DNA of 43,775 bases from a virus, in the IMG/VR virus record IMGVR_UViG_3300009420_000021, positions 1 to 43,775 of that record; one strand, written 5' to 3'. Under the pieces are notes generated by a model. The model searched no databases, had not been told where the DNA came from, and saw only the letters and a list, made by a program, of their open reading frames with translations. Shown here in pieces: positions 24,922 through 33,373 of this stretch (positions are counted from its first letter, which is position 1; the number at the start of each line of letters is the position of its first letter). The position numbers and the translations under genes are program-made.

Positions 24922-26328
24922 TTAAAGTTTAATAACGATTTTAATATCTTCAGTTTGATTAGCGTCTCTAGCAATCTTTGCTTGATTATTTAGGAACAAT
25001 AATTCACCAGAGTGTATGTCTATCTGCCTAGCAACTCTGCTACCAACAGTGAAAGATCCTGATTTGCCTGAGATTGTTACGGTCTCAGCATCTCTGAATG
25101 GAGTAAATCCTGTGGTCTCATCTTGATGATACCATAGTGTTGCAGAGTCATCAAAGTAGTCAATCCATGCTTTGGCATTACTATCACCATTGATTGTAAC
25201 ATCATCAGCCCAAGATAGACCCCCTGCGATAGCAGAAGTCAATACAAGTTGCTTAACGGCTCTTCCTTGTGATAGTTGGAACTTAGTTCCACTAGCAGAA
25301 TCTTTTAGATTTTTAAGTAGACCAACTTGACGATATTCGTTGTTAACAATGAATGTTCCACTAACATTACCTTCAGGCTTAATGTTAAACATCATGTTAG
25401 TCGATCTCAAGTCTGAACGTGCATCTGCGCCCATACCACCGGGGTTGGCAAATATTGGGAATACTTCCGCTGTAACTCCTGAGGTCAAACTTGTTGCCGC
25501 AACTCTAACAGAGGCTTGATTGTAGCCAGTGCCTAAAGCAGGGATGAATGGTGTTCCACCAACACTACCTACGCCAGCACTATCACCTACTTCAACTGCC
25601 GCCAACTTACCTGTGGCATCAAGAATACCATGGGCTTTTGCGCCACTACCATCACCAACAACAGTGAGTATCGGTGCCGCTGAATACACTCCAGTGTTAG
25701 GTGCTACACGATATCCTATTACCTGACCATCAACAGCCGCATTTTGTACAGACTTTTGTGCGAAGTTAGGATCAGTTGCCGCCGCTGAGTCAACAAACTT
25801 AACAGGCATAAAGTTAGAAGTCAAGAACCTATTTGAATCGGCAGTAGTAATTGTGTACATATATTTCCAGACATACCCATCACTTTCTATTGGAAGAGAT
25901 GTATTAGTATGATCTGGCACGAACTGTGATACTACAGCCGCTCCAAAACTATTTTTACCTTGACGAATACAAACATATATGTTATTGTCAGAGGTTCTTA
26001 CATAGTATGAAGGAGTTGGTTGTCCAACAATGTTATCATTGAAGGCTGGATAAACTGTATTAGTTGTCCAATCAGTCAAAGGTACTACAAAGGAAAATGC
26101 TTCGACTGCTTTTACTGATTGAAGATTGTATCTAAACTGTTTACGATCTCTTTCAGTATTGCTTGGAGACACTGTAGTATCAGTATTAGCAGATGGTTGC
26201 CAGATCTGAGAGTGACCAATCCCAATGTAGAAATAGTTATCAGAGTCACCACGATTTGTACCTTGGTTCTCATCAAATATTTGCTGTGCAAACTGTCTTT
26301 TTAATCTGTCTGTAATAATTGCTGGCAT
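24922..26328 (-). CDS. gp8: Baseplate wedge protein, gp8-like
   Basis: A 468-residue protein that follows the T4 gp8 outline. The N-terminal RLKRQFAQQIF helix is followed by NYFYIGIGHSQIW (T4 has IFITFGRSEPW) and later by SDGYVWKYMYTI (T4 has GDGYVWEYLFEI). It is longer than T4 gp8 (334 residues) because of beta-rich insertions such as APILTVVGDGSGAKAH. In T4 gp8 is a dimer within each wedge, joining gp10 to gp7/gp6. Gene order here (25, 6, 7-like, small protein, 8, gp10-like) matches T4 closely, which strengthens the call. Confidence 0.75.
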   Translation of the reverse strand: MPAIITDRLKRQFAQQIFDENQGTNRGDSDNYFYIGIGHSQIWQPSANTDTTVSPSNTERDRKQFRYNLQSVKAVEAFSFVVPLTDWTTNTVYPAFNDNIVGQPTPSYYVRTSDNNIYVCIRQGKNSFGAAVVSQFVPDHTNTSLPIESDGYVWKYMYTITTADSNRFLTSNFMPVKFVDSAAATDPNFAQKSVQNAAVDGQVIGYRVAPNTGVYSAAPILTVVGDGSGAKAHGILDATGKLAAVEVGDSAGVGSVGGTPFIPALGTGYNQASVRVAATSLTSGVTAEVFPIFANPGGMGADARSDLRSTNMMFNIKPEGNVSGTFIVNNEYRQVGLLKNLKDSASGTKFQLSQGRAVKQLVLTSAIAGGLSWADDVTINGDSNAKAWIDYFDDSATLWYHQDETTGFTPFRDAETVTISGKSGSFTVGSRVARQIDIHSGELLFLNNQAKIARDANQTEDIKIVIKL

Positions 26329-26338
26329 TGTCTATTTC

Positions 26339-27340
26339 CTATACGACTGCATATCCATAACCACCGATAATATTCCAACCGTTGGTTCCGTCCCAAATGA
26401 GTTGTGCTGTATCTAGTGGATCAAAGTTAATACTTGTTCCTTGAGCAAAGGTTGCTGGTGTTACTGATACTGTACCTGAACCACCCCCACGTCTTGCAAA
26501 TGTCTTCATTTCACCATTGAGTGTGCCATCAGCTAATGTAACTGTGCCTGAAGAAGATCCTGTTAGAGATATAAATCCAGCACTTACTGAAGCCGCCGCA
26601 CTATTTGCCGCTGTAGCATAACTAACAGCCGCTTTACTTATCTTAACAGATCCAGTTCCTTTAGAAGTTAGATCTAAGTTTAGATTAGCATCTGAACCTA
26701 TAGCTTCTATAACAGGTGATGTTCCAGCCGCTTTAGAAGACACTTTAACATTATTTCTAGAAGGTGTAAAAGTGTTCGTAAAGGATATGACTGCATTACT
26801 AGCAGAATCGGTTAAGTACTCATGAACTTTAGGTCTTTGCACAACAGGATCTGTCAACGTTTTATTTGTTAATGTTGCTGATGTATTATTCATAACCATA
26901 GTATCACTTGCAGATAGTGCTGGTAATGTTATATTACGATTTGCACTCAATGCTCCAGCAACAAAAGTATATCTGTGACTAGAGTCTGCATCCCACAATC
27001 TCATATCATGTAGTGATGGATTATTGAGTTGTGGGTTAGTTAGTGTCTTATTACTCATAGTTTGTATAGCGGTGTCAACCAATACTATACCAGAAGAATC
27101 TCCGAAATCTATATTGATTTCAGAGGCAGGGTTAACGGCTCCAAGCTTAGTACGTCCACCAGCACTTATAATGTCCATTCCACTATCAGTAAGTTGTGAT
27201 GTGCCAGCACTAATGGTAGATCCACCTAAAAAATTATACAGTTCTGTGAAGTTGGCATTAATCTTTGTACCAGCACCACGTAATGTATCACCCGTCCTGT
27301 CATTTGCAGATGTACCCGTATTGATTGTCTGTTTTGCCAT
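26339..27340 (-). CDS. Fibre-like structural protein with ANDRTGDTLR N-terminal domain
   Basis: A 333-residue protein. The N-terminal NTGTSANDRTGDTLRGAGTK, then INANFTELY, is a recurrent attachment module of T4-like marine phage fibres. Two NKTLT.P repeats follow (SNKTLTNPQLNNPSLHDMRL and TNKTLTDPVVQRPKVHEYL), and a C-terminal domain ends in GWNIIGGYGYAV. It has its own late promoter at 27366-27373. It is inserted between the gp7-like and gp8 genes, which are adjacent in T4. It is probably a short fibre or a baseplate decoration. Confidence 0.7.
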   Translation of the reverse strand: MAKQTINTGTSANDRTGDTLRGAGTKINANFTELYNFLGGSTISAGTSQLTDSGMDIISAGGRTKLGAVNPASEINIDFGDSSGIVLVDTAIQTMSNKTLTNPQLNNPSLHDMRLWDADSSHRYTFVAGALSANRNITLPALSASDTMVMNNTSATLTNKTLTDPVVQRPKVHEYLTDSASNAVISFTNTFTPSRNNVKVSSKAAGTSPVIEAIGSDANLNLDLTSKGTGSVKISKAAVSYATAANSAAASVSAGFISLTGSSSGTVTLADGTLNGEMKTFARRGGGSGTVSVTPATFAQGTSINFDPLDTAQLIWDGTNGWNIIGGYGYAVV

Positions 27341-27365
27341 AACTTACTCTCTACCTAGTTTATTA

Positions 27366-27373
27366 TATTTATA
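27366..27373 (-). promoter_or_regulatory. T4-type late promoter
   Basis: The minus strand reads TATAAATATAATAAAC, overlapping the stop region of the gp7-like gene. A start near 27360 gives a leader of about 20 bases to the ATG at 27340. Confidence 0.75.
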
Positions 27374-28433
27374 CGTGATTAAAGGGGTAATGTGCTGAAT
27401 CTGCACTATTATCTGAGTCAAATAGTGTTGAGAACTTGCCCATATCCATAGTTGATTGTATTGTAATAACGCCATCTGAATCCATATCCATAGTTGGAGA
27501 CCCTGATGCAAGACCTGAGTCACTCATGAACGTTCCTGAAAGACCAAGAATATCATAAGTGCTTCTCTCAGGCATAGATGAATCTAATGTGCGAGTTCCG
27601 ATATCTCTAAACTCATTGCCAGTTGCGAAACGTCTGATGCCCAAAGCACTATCTTGTAGAAGAAGTGTCTGAGAGGTTTCAGCACCTATCGACATAGTAG
27701 CAAATGTCTCTGAACTTACCGCCTCTGCTATCGGATCACCAATCTCATCTTGAGCAATAGAAAGACCAACAGTGTTTACAAGTTCAAGTAAAAGTTCCGC
27801 ACCAAGATACACACCCGCTGGATGCACAAATAACTTGTAGGTATCAATCCATTCGTTAAGAGGCAGACCTATTCTAATAAGAACTGACATAACTTGATAT
27901 AGTTTATCATCTGTAATGAACTTACGTGACTCAGGACCAATGACTGATGCTGGTTCTTTTATTTGTTGACTACCCGTATTAATACTATCTTGTTCATAAT
28001 CAATCGAAGGACCGACTTTGAATATATCGTTTTTAGGATATATGATTTGAGGATCTTGTGCAAAGAACCCTCTAAAGAATTGTTCGATACTATACTTAGT
28101 ACCTTTAGATCTATAAAGAGTATTTGAAAACTTAATGGCTTCTCTTTTATTAAGGAACCCACCAAAGTATGCCTGACCTAAAAGAAGTTCATCTTCAAGG
28201 TATTGTAGTAAACTTTCTGGAACCTGTGTAGCATCTCTGGAAGAAGATAACCTTTTAATCTGCCCAGAAGGATTATCGGCAGAATCCATAAACTCGTAGT
28301 AGGCTTCAAACAAACTTTTTAGTTTAGGAAAATCTTCTTGAAAGTATTCTGGTAATACTTTATCGATCTCACTATTTAAGAGATTTATATTAGTACGATT
28401 ATTATCCAGTAATGTTTGATCTCTTTTAGCCAT
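27369..28433 (-). CDS. Baseplate wedge protein, gp7/gpI-like
   Basis: A 354-residue protein. Residues 20-110 read as a helical tail-protein-I-like domain: LPEYFQEDFPKLKSLFEAYY, later NKREAIKFSNTLYRSKGTKY followed by SIEQFFRGFF. The R-S-K-G-T-x-x-S-I-E pattern is shared with P2 gpI and related wedge proteins that pair with the gp6/gpJ protein. It directly follows gp6 with a one-base overlap (TAATG), as gp7 follows gp6 in T4. It is much shorter than T4 gp7 (over 1000 residues), so it would be a minimal gp7. The assignment is by context and weak motif. Confidence 0.6.
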   Translation of the reverse strand: MAKRDQTLLDNNRTNINLLNSEIDKVLPEYFQEDFPKLKSLFEAYYEFMDSADNPSGQIKRLSSSRDATQVPESLLQYLEDELLLGQAYFGGFLNKREAIKFSNTLYRSKGTKYSIEQFFRGFFAQDPQIIYPKNDIFKVGPSIDYEQDSINTGSQQIKEPASVIGPESRKFITDDKLYQVMSVLIRIGLPLNEWIDTYKLFVHPAGVYLGAELLLELVNTVGLSIAQDEIGDPIAEAVSSETFATMSIGAETSQTLLLQDSALGIRRFATGNEFRDIGTRTLDSSMPERSTYDILGLSGTFMSDSGLASGSPTMDMDSDGVITIQSTMDMGKFSTLFDSDNSADSAHYPFNHV

Positions 28434-30439
28434 TAGTTAATTGCACTTACTGTTACAGCGGTTGTTGTCGATCTATCTGTATCGAAGTTTAATATCTCGT
28501 TTCGTGTTGGCGCTAGAGCACTTTGATTAGAAGGAACTGCCGCTAGTTTAATAAATGTTAATCCAGCGGATATACTTGTAGGATTAAAATAGTTAATCGT
28601 AACTACACCTGTTGCGGCGATATAGTTTCCTACATTATCTACTAGTATTGCCCCGCCAGCAATGGCTACAATCTGAATAATATTTGAACTTAGTTTATTT
28701 CTAAGCATACACGTTTGACTTTGGAATGTAAATTCATTACTTGTAATAATATATTCGTTATCATCAGGTGCCGCAATCGATACTGGAAACTGTAACTGTT
28801 GATTAATAGAAACTTTGGCGGCTGATAGTTTTGACTTAATGTATGTAGTGTTTTCACCACTAAGATCGTTTAACACCATATAATTTGCCGCATCATTATA
28901 TCTTTGACTGACAACAAAGTCAACTATTTTATTAAGGTTAGTAGCAGATGTTGTAAGAGGATTTGAAAGCAACTTGTTTATAACACTGATCAAAGTCGGT
29001 GCTGTAGGCGTAAATCTTTGTTGCAGTCTAACATTCGATCTTGATGAGAGAACAGCGGGAGAAGATTCATCTACAAGAGATAGGACATTCGATCTTCTGA
29101 ATGCCTGTTTAAAGTTACCAGTATTTGTAGTAAAGTATCCAGAAATAATAGTATTAATAGAATCTTGTACAGCATTTAAAGTTAAGTCTGTGAGTTTTGG
29201 GTTGAACTGAAAGAACGTATCCATTTCAACAAATGTTTGAATAGGATCTATAAATCTAATATTGAAAGATACAATAGACAGTTGTGTGGCTAGATCTCGT
29301 ATTGCCTGTTTTGTTGTGGCAATAGTTTCTGTAGTAACATCACTCTCAAACAATATTGATATGTATACAGCACCAAACTCAGGATCTACCGCAACTTCTC
29401 CACCCCATGTAGCAATGTCTTGTATGAGAGTAGAATAACTCTGAAGTATAAGTGATGAGTAATCTTCTGCCGTGACCATACGGTTTTGAGTAGCATATCT
29501 GAAAGGCGCATTCTTACGAATAGATTCTATGCTTTCTTTCTCTTCACCACCAATAGAGTTCACATATGTCACAACATTAATATCAGAAGTTATGTTTCCT
29601 GATGTGAACTGTGCTGAAGGAACAAACACACTAGCACCATTAGCAACAGCACCTTTTACTGATAGGTATTCAACTTCAATACGATTACCAGCACTAGGAG
29701 CAATACCGAATGTTACACCATCACCAAAAGATAGTTCGAAGTATCCATTAGGAGATTCTTTTAGAATATAGATTGTTGAGTTGGCGCTAAGAGTGGTGGC
29801 ACTTTTAATGTTCTGATATGTTACAAAGTCTGTTGACGTAGCACTCGTAAATACTTTTATCGTAACAGTATCCGCATCAGCCGTTCCATCTGGAATAACA
29901 TAAACAGGGTTATCTTCGTATTCTCCAACTAGGAATGTTTTTGTTTTCAGTGTACCTTCAAAGATTGGAATGCGATTTGATCCAGCATTTGTTTTAAACT
30001 CATAGAAACCTGTGCCATCATCTGTAGCAGAAAAGTTTTCTACATTCTGGAAGCTGTATGTCGCATCATCTACACTTGAAGTGAATTTGGTGTATGCTGG
30101 TAGAATAATAGTTTGCTCACGGGCAACAGCGGTTGAGTTCAAAGTAAGTCTAACCTTTGCCTGAGATGATGTATCAGTGTCTGGTACATACCCTATACCT
30201 TCTGATAGGGAAACAACTGAACTTCTTAACTGTGCAGTCGGAAGGTATGATTCATTAAGAGCGAAGTTTGCTATAAGAGCATTGAGATGTGTGTTGTAGG
30301 CTAGAACATCAAGGATGTTTGAAAGACCTGATGCCTCAAAGTTATAATCTTTAAACTCATCTTTATTAGCAAGATAATCTTTTAGATTACTCTTGATATT
30401 GTTAAAGTCTAAGGCTGATGATTTAATCGTTGTTGCCAT
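28433..30439 (-). CDS. gp6: Baseplate wedge protein gp6
   Basis: A 668-residue protein with the gp6 signature at the N-terminus: SSALDFNNIKSNLKDYLANK, GLSNILDVLAYNTHLNALIA, then NESYLPTAQLRSSVVSLSEG. The middle contains the gpJ-like core (IRKNAPFRYATQNRMVTAED and YVNSIGGEEKESIE), where the wedge protein forms the ring around the hub. Length matches T4 gp6 (660 residues). It follows gp25 with one base between stop and ATG. In T4 gp6 dimers make the inner baseplate ring that triggers sheath contraction. The identification is strong. Confidence 0.92.
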   Translation of the reverse strand: MATTIKSSALDFNNIKSNLKDYLANKDEFKDYNFEASGLSNILDVLAYNTHLNALIANFALNESYLPTAQLRSSVVSLSEGIGYVPDTDTSSQAKVRLTLNSTAVAREQTIILPAYTKFTSSVDDATYSFQNVENFSATDDGTGFYEFKTNAGSNRIPIFEGTLKTKTFLVGEYEDNPVYVIPDGTADADTVTIKVFTSATSTDFVTYQNIKSATTLSANSTIYILKESPNGYFELSFGDGVTFGIAPSAGNRIEVEYLSVKGAVANGASVFVPSAQFTSGNITSDINVVTYVNSIGGEEKESIESIRKNAPFRYATQNRMVTAEDYSSLILQSYSTLIQDIATWGGEVAVDPEFGAVYISILFESDVTTETIATTKQAIRDLATQLSIVSFNIRFIDPIQTFVEMDTFFQFNPKLTDLTLNAVQDSINTIISGYFTTNTGNFKQAFRRSNVLSLVDESSPAVLSSRSNVRLQQRFTPTAPTLISVINKLLSNPLTTSATNLNKIVDFVVSQRYNDAANYMVLNDLSGENTTYIKSKLSAAKVSINQQLQFPVSIAAPDDNEYIITSNEFTFQSQTCMLRNKLSSNIIQIVAIAGGAILVDNVGNYIAATGVVTINYFNPTSISAGLTFIKLAAVPSNQSALAPTRNEILNFDTDRSTTTAVTVSAIN

Positions 30440-30440
30440 G

Positions 30441-30887
30441 TTATCTTAACCTTGATAGGGAAGTCGTGAACGTCACAACTTCTTCTGTGTTTACAATTTG
30501 AAACTCTATTGTTATTGATATAGAGTTTCTTTCTTCTTGATAATTTACATCAATAGCCCTAATAATTGCTCTTGGTTCATAAGCATTTATAGCTCTGACT
30601 ATATTTTCACGTGCATCATCTTCAATATCGTCATCGGCTAATTCGAATAGTAGTGCTCTTATATTTCCACCAAAGAAAGGCTCGAATGGCTTCTCAAAGA
30701 AGTTAGTCATAACAAGATTTTTTACTGACTGCTTAACAGCCGCCGCTTCTTTCTTAGTGAATATTTCACCATTAGGTTTAGCAGTAAAGGATAAATCAAT
30801 ATCTTTATACTCAGTCTTCCTACTTACTATTAAAGCAGACTTACTAAGATTGCCATCCTCTTTTGATAATACTCTATTGGTTGCCAT
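30441..30887 (-). CDS. gp25: Baseplate wedge protein gp25
   Basis: A 148-residue protein of the gp25/GPW family: YKDIDLSFTAKPNGEIFTKK, AVKQSVKNLVMTNFFEKPFEP, FGGNIRALLFELADD, then the family-typical ENIVRAINAYEPRAII. T4 gp25 is 132 residues. It sits at the sheath/baseplate interface and initiates sheath polymerisation; homologues exist in type VI secretion systems and contractile toxins. A perfect late promoter at 30910-30917 precedes it, starting the unit gp25-gp6-gp7-like. Confidence 0.93.
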   Translation of the reverse strand: MATNRVLSKEDGNLSKSALIVSRKTEYKDIDLSFTAKPNGEIFTKKEAAAVKQSVKNLVMTNFFEKPFEPFFGGNIRALLFELADDDIEDDARENIVRAINAYEPRAIIRAIDVNYQEERNSISITIEFQIVNTEEVVTFTTSLSRLR

Positions 30888-30909
30888 AAGTTCTTCTCTA
30901 TTTTACCTT

Positions 30910-30917
30910 TATTTATA
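30910..30917 (-). promoter_or_regulatory. T4-type late promoter for gp25 unit
   Basis: The minus strand reads TATAAATAAAGGT in the 25-base gap and the end of the upstream spike gene. A start near 30904 gives a leader of about 17 bases to the ATG at 30887. Confidence 0.8.
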
Positions 30918-33372
30918 CGATTTTTGCGAAGGAAACATTAAAACCATTACTCCAAGTTCCAGCATCATCTGCACCCGCTTGTCTCCATTCACTCTCATCA
31001 TAGTGAATAAATGTTGAATAGCCACCAATACCGGGGCGAACACCACGTGCCTTTGCGTTTCTGACTAGTATCCTAATATAACGTTGATACAAGATCTTAT
31101 TCTGTGAAGGATTGATACGAACCCCATCAAGCAGTAAGAAGTGATCTGCCGCTTCACCAACAGGATGATTATTAGTCCCACTATCTCTTTTCGCTCTACC
31201 ACCATCTGATGTGATCTGTGCTGTGTAACCTTCACCAAGCTCTCTCACTGCTTCAGCAATGGAGTCTACTATTCTTTGATCAGGCCAGTGTATTCTATCA
31301 TTCCCTCTAGTGTGAGTAACAACATTGTCAGTTGGCGGTGTGGCAGATTTATTCCGCACACGTTCCTCTAAAGTCTCTGTGGTTTCTAATAGACATTCGA
31401 TAAACTCACCTTCAGATAACAACTGTCTATTATATTCAGTAGATATTTTTCTTCTGAATGTGCCTGTCCACTGATCATCAATGTCTGGCATGACTATGAT
31501 TAGTCTTGAACTCAATACAACCTGATCACCCACACACTCTAAAGTGTCATAAGATAAGATCATCTCATCGAAGAAACTAACGTCCTTTAAGTATTCTGCG
31601 ATATCGAATAAGTCTAGGTTATTTGGCTTACCTTTTCTATTGATTGCTTTATAGACTACGGCCTTTCCTTTAGCCTTTAGATCATTTATACTATTGGGTG
31701 TTATTATTTCCGAAGCACTTGGTCTGTAGACGCCCTCAGATACTACGAGATTAACACCTCTAAATCTTTCATTGTTATTCTGTATTTTTTTAAGTATAAG
31801 TGAATGAGCATATAAGTTCTTAGCAATATCTCTTTTTACTGAAAGAGACTTTATAAACTTAAGGTTTGTAGAGTCATCAGACCCTAAGAACTTGGCTATA
31901 GTAATATTGTCAGACAACTTAGTCTTGATTGTAATATCATCTTGTCTTAAAGGATTATACTTCTCTTCAGGTACAATACTTAGAGCGGATCTTTTGGTTA
32001 TAAATGTTGCGGAAATCTGTGGTGAGTAAATGTTTGCTGGCATAGTACTTAACACAGGAGTAGATTCCTGTCTTACCGTTCTACCAGTTCTCTCTGGTAG
32101 GGGGTTGTTATAATCAGAACAAATAAGATTTTCTTTTAATAGTTGCCCCACAAACTGAGCATTACCAGAGTTAACAACATCTCTTAACTTTGATCTGGCC
32201 TGTCCTGTTGTCATATAACCATTAGACACGCCACTATAGTCATTGGACTTATCAATGAAGTTCTTAATGTAGTCACCCTTGTCAATGATTACCTTACGAA
32301 TACCGCCAGCGGCCTTTAACAAATATGTAAGAACCTTAGTTGAGGTTGGCGCTGTGATAGAAGGAGTTGCTGTGTCTGTAATAGTTCCAGCCGTACCAAC
32401 ACCACCACCACCATTGGGATCAGCATAGTTTTGAGATTGTGCCACAGTTGCTGTAGTAGCAGTTCCTTTTAAATCTCCATGAAATGTAGGAGCCTTAACA
32501 CCTTGATCAAAGATAGCACCATTACCCACAAAGTCCATTGCAGTGCCGCCTATAACCCCTGTGCCGCCTTGTAGTGTCATGTTGTTAGCAGAGGCAGTGA
32601 AGTTATCGGCAGACATATTAAGATAATCTTCTGATGTAACGTCCATCGTTCCACTTGAAAACAAACCAACATTGCCATTGATGTTATAATCTAGATTACC
32701 TTTGACGTTGTGTTGATGACCGCCCAAGAATACATCCGTAACCAATCCAGTAGAGTATGTTGTTATTGGTCCTGTTACAGATGACTGTGATCCATTACCT
32801 ACGTGCTTTTCTTCAGACCCTCTTATAGTTTCAACCTTATTACCGTTCACTTTAACATTATAGTCTAGGCAATCAACATTGAACTCTCCGACAACTTTAA
32901 TGTTTAGGTTGCCTTTATAGACTAGCTGTGCGTCTCCCTCAACGATAACTTCATTAGAGCCACCAATGACTTCTACTTTTCTTTTCTTAGTGCTAATAAT
33001 AATACTTCCATCAGGAGTAAGTTCAATACCACTACCTTCTATATGCTTGATAAGGATACGTTCATTACCATCAGTGTCATCTACTTCCCATACATGACCC
33101 TTTTCTGATTTAGATACTTGGTTCTTACCATAAACAGAAGAAACTTTATTACCCGTTTCCAACTCAACGTCATCATACTGAGCGAAAAACTCTAGGTCAT
33201 TTCTGGCAACGCCTCTTGCTTCCTTGGAAATATTGCTTGAAAAGAAGTAGTCTGTCTCTGGATACTGACCAGTAGGATCTTCTGGACGATTTTTAGACTT
33301 GCTAGAAACTCTAGCATCTATAATTTCCTGAGGAATTCCTGAAAGGTTATTTGGATATTTACCATACGCCAT
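30913..33372 (-). CDS. Baseplate hub spike: gp5-type beta-helix fused to M15-like peptidase
   Basis: An 819-residue protein. Residues about 120-300 are a run of V-x-G-x repeats (VEVIGGSNEVIVEGDAQLVY, NLNIKVVGEFNVD, YNVKVNGNKVETIRGSEEKHV) like the triple-stranded beta-helix of T4 gp5 and VgrG spikes. The middle part is a separate hub domain. The C-terminal 90 residues look like a zinc M15 D,D- or L,D-peptidase: TNNHPVGEAAD gives H736 and D743 (SxHxxGxAxD pattern), and FIHYD gives H790. A spike with a murein peptidase would help the tube cross the cell wall. The T4 gp5 OB fold and lysozyme are on a separate gene here (34867-35805). The peptidase call is from motif only. Confidence 0.75.
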   Translation of the reverse strand: MAYGKYPNNLSGIPQEIIDARVSSKSKNRPEDPTGQYPETDYFFSSNISKEARGVARNDLEFFAQYDDVELETGNKVSSVYGKNQVSKSEKGHVWEVDDTDGNERILIKHIEGSGIELTPDGSIIISTKKRKVEVIGGSNEVIVEGDAQLVYKGNLNIKVVGEFNVDCLDYNVKVNGNKVETIRGSEEKHVGNGSQSSVTGPITTYSTGLVTDVFLGGHQHNVKGNLDYNINGNVGLFSSGTMDVTSEDYLNMSADNFTASANNMTLQGGTGVIGGTAMDFVGNGAIFDQGVKAPTFHGDLKGTATTATVAQSQNYADPNGGGGVGTAGTITDTATPSITAPTSTKVLTYLLKAAGGIRKVIIDKGDYIKNFIDKSNDYSGVSNGYMTTGQARSKLRDVVNSGNAQFVGQLLKENLICSDYNNPLPERTGRTVRQESTPVLSTMPANIYSPQISATFITKRSALSIVPEEKYNPLRQDDITIKTKLSDNITIAKFLGSDDSTNLKFIKSLSVKRDIAKNLYAHSLILKKIQNNNERFRGVNLVVSEGVYRPSASEIITPNSINDLKAKGKAVVYKAINRKGKPNNLDLFDIAEYLKDVSFFDEMILSYDTLECVGDQVVLSSRLIIVMPDIDDQWTGTFRRKISTEYNRQLLSEGEFIECLLETTETLEERVRNKSATPPTDNVVTHTRGNDRIHWPDQRIVDSIAEAVRELGEGYTAQITSDGGRAKRDSGTNNHPVGEAADHFLLLDGVRINPSQNKILYQRYIRILVRNAKARGVRPGIGGYSTFIHYDESEWRQAGADDAGTWSNGFNVSFAKIV

Positions 33373-33373
33373 A

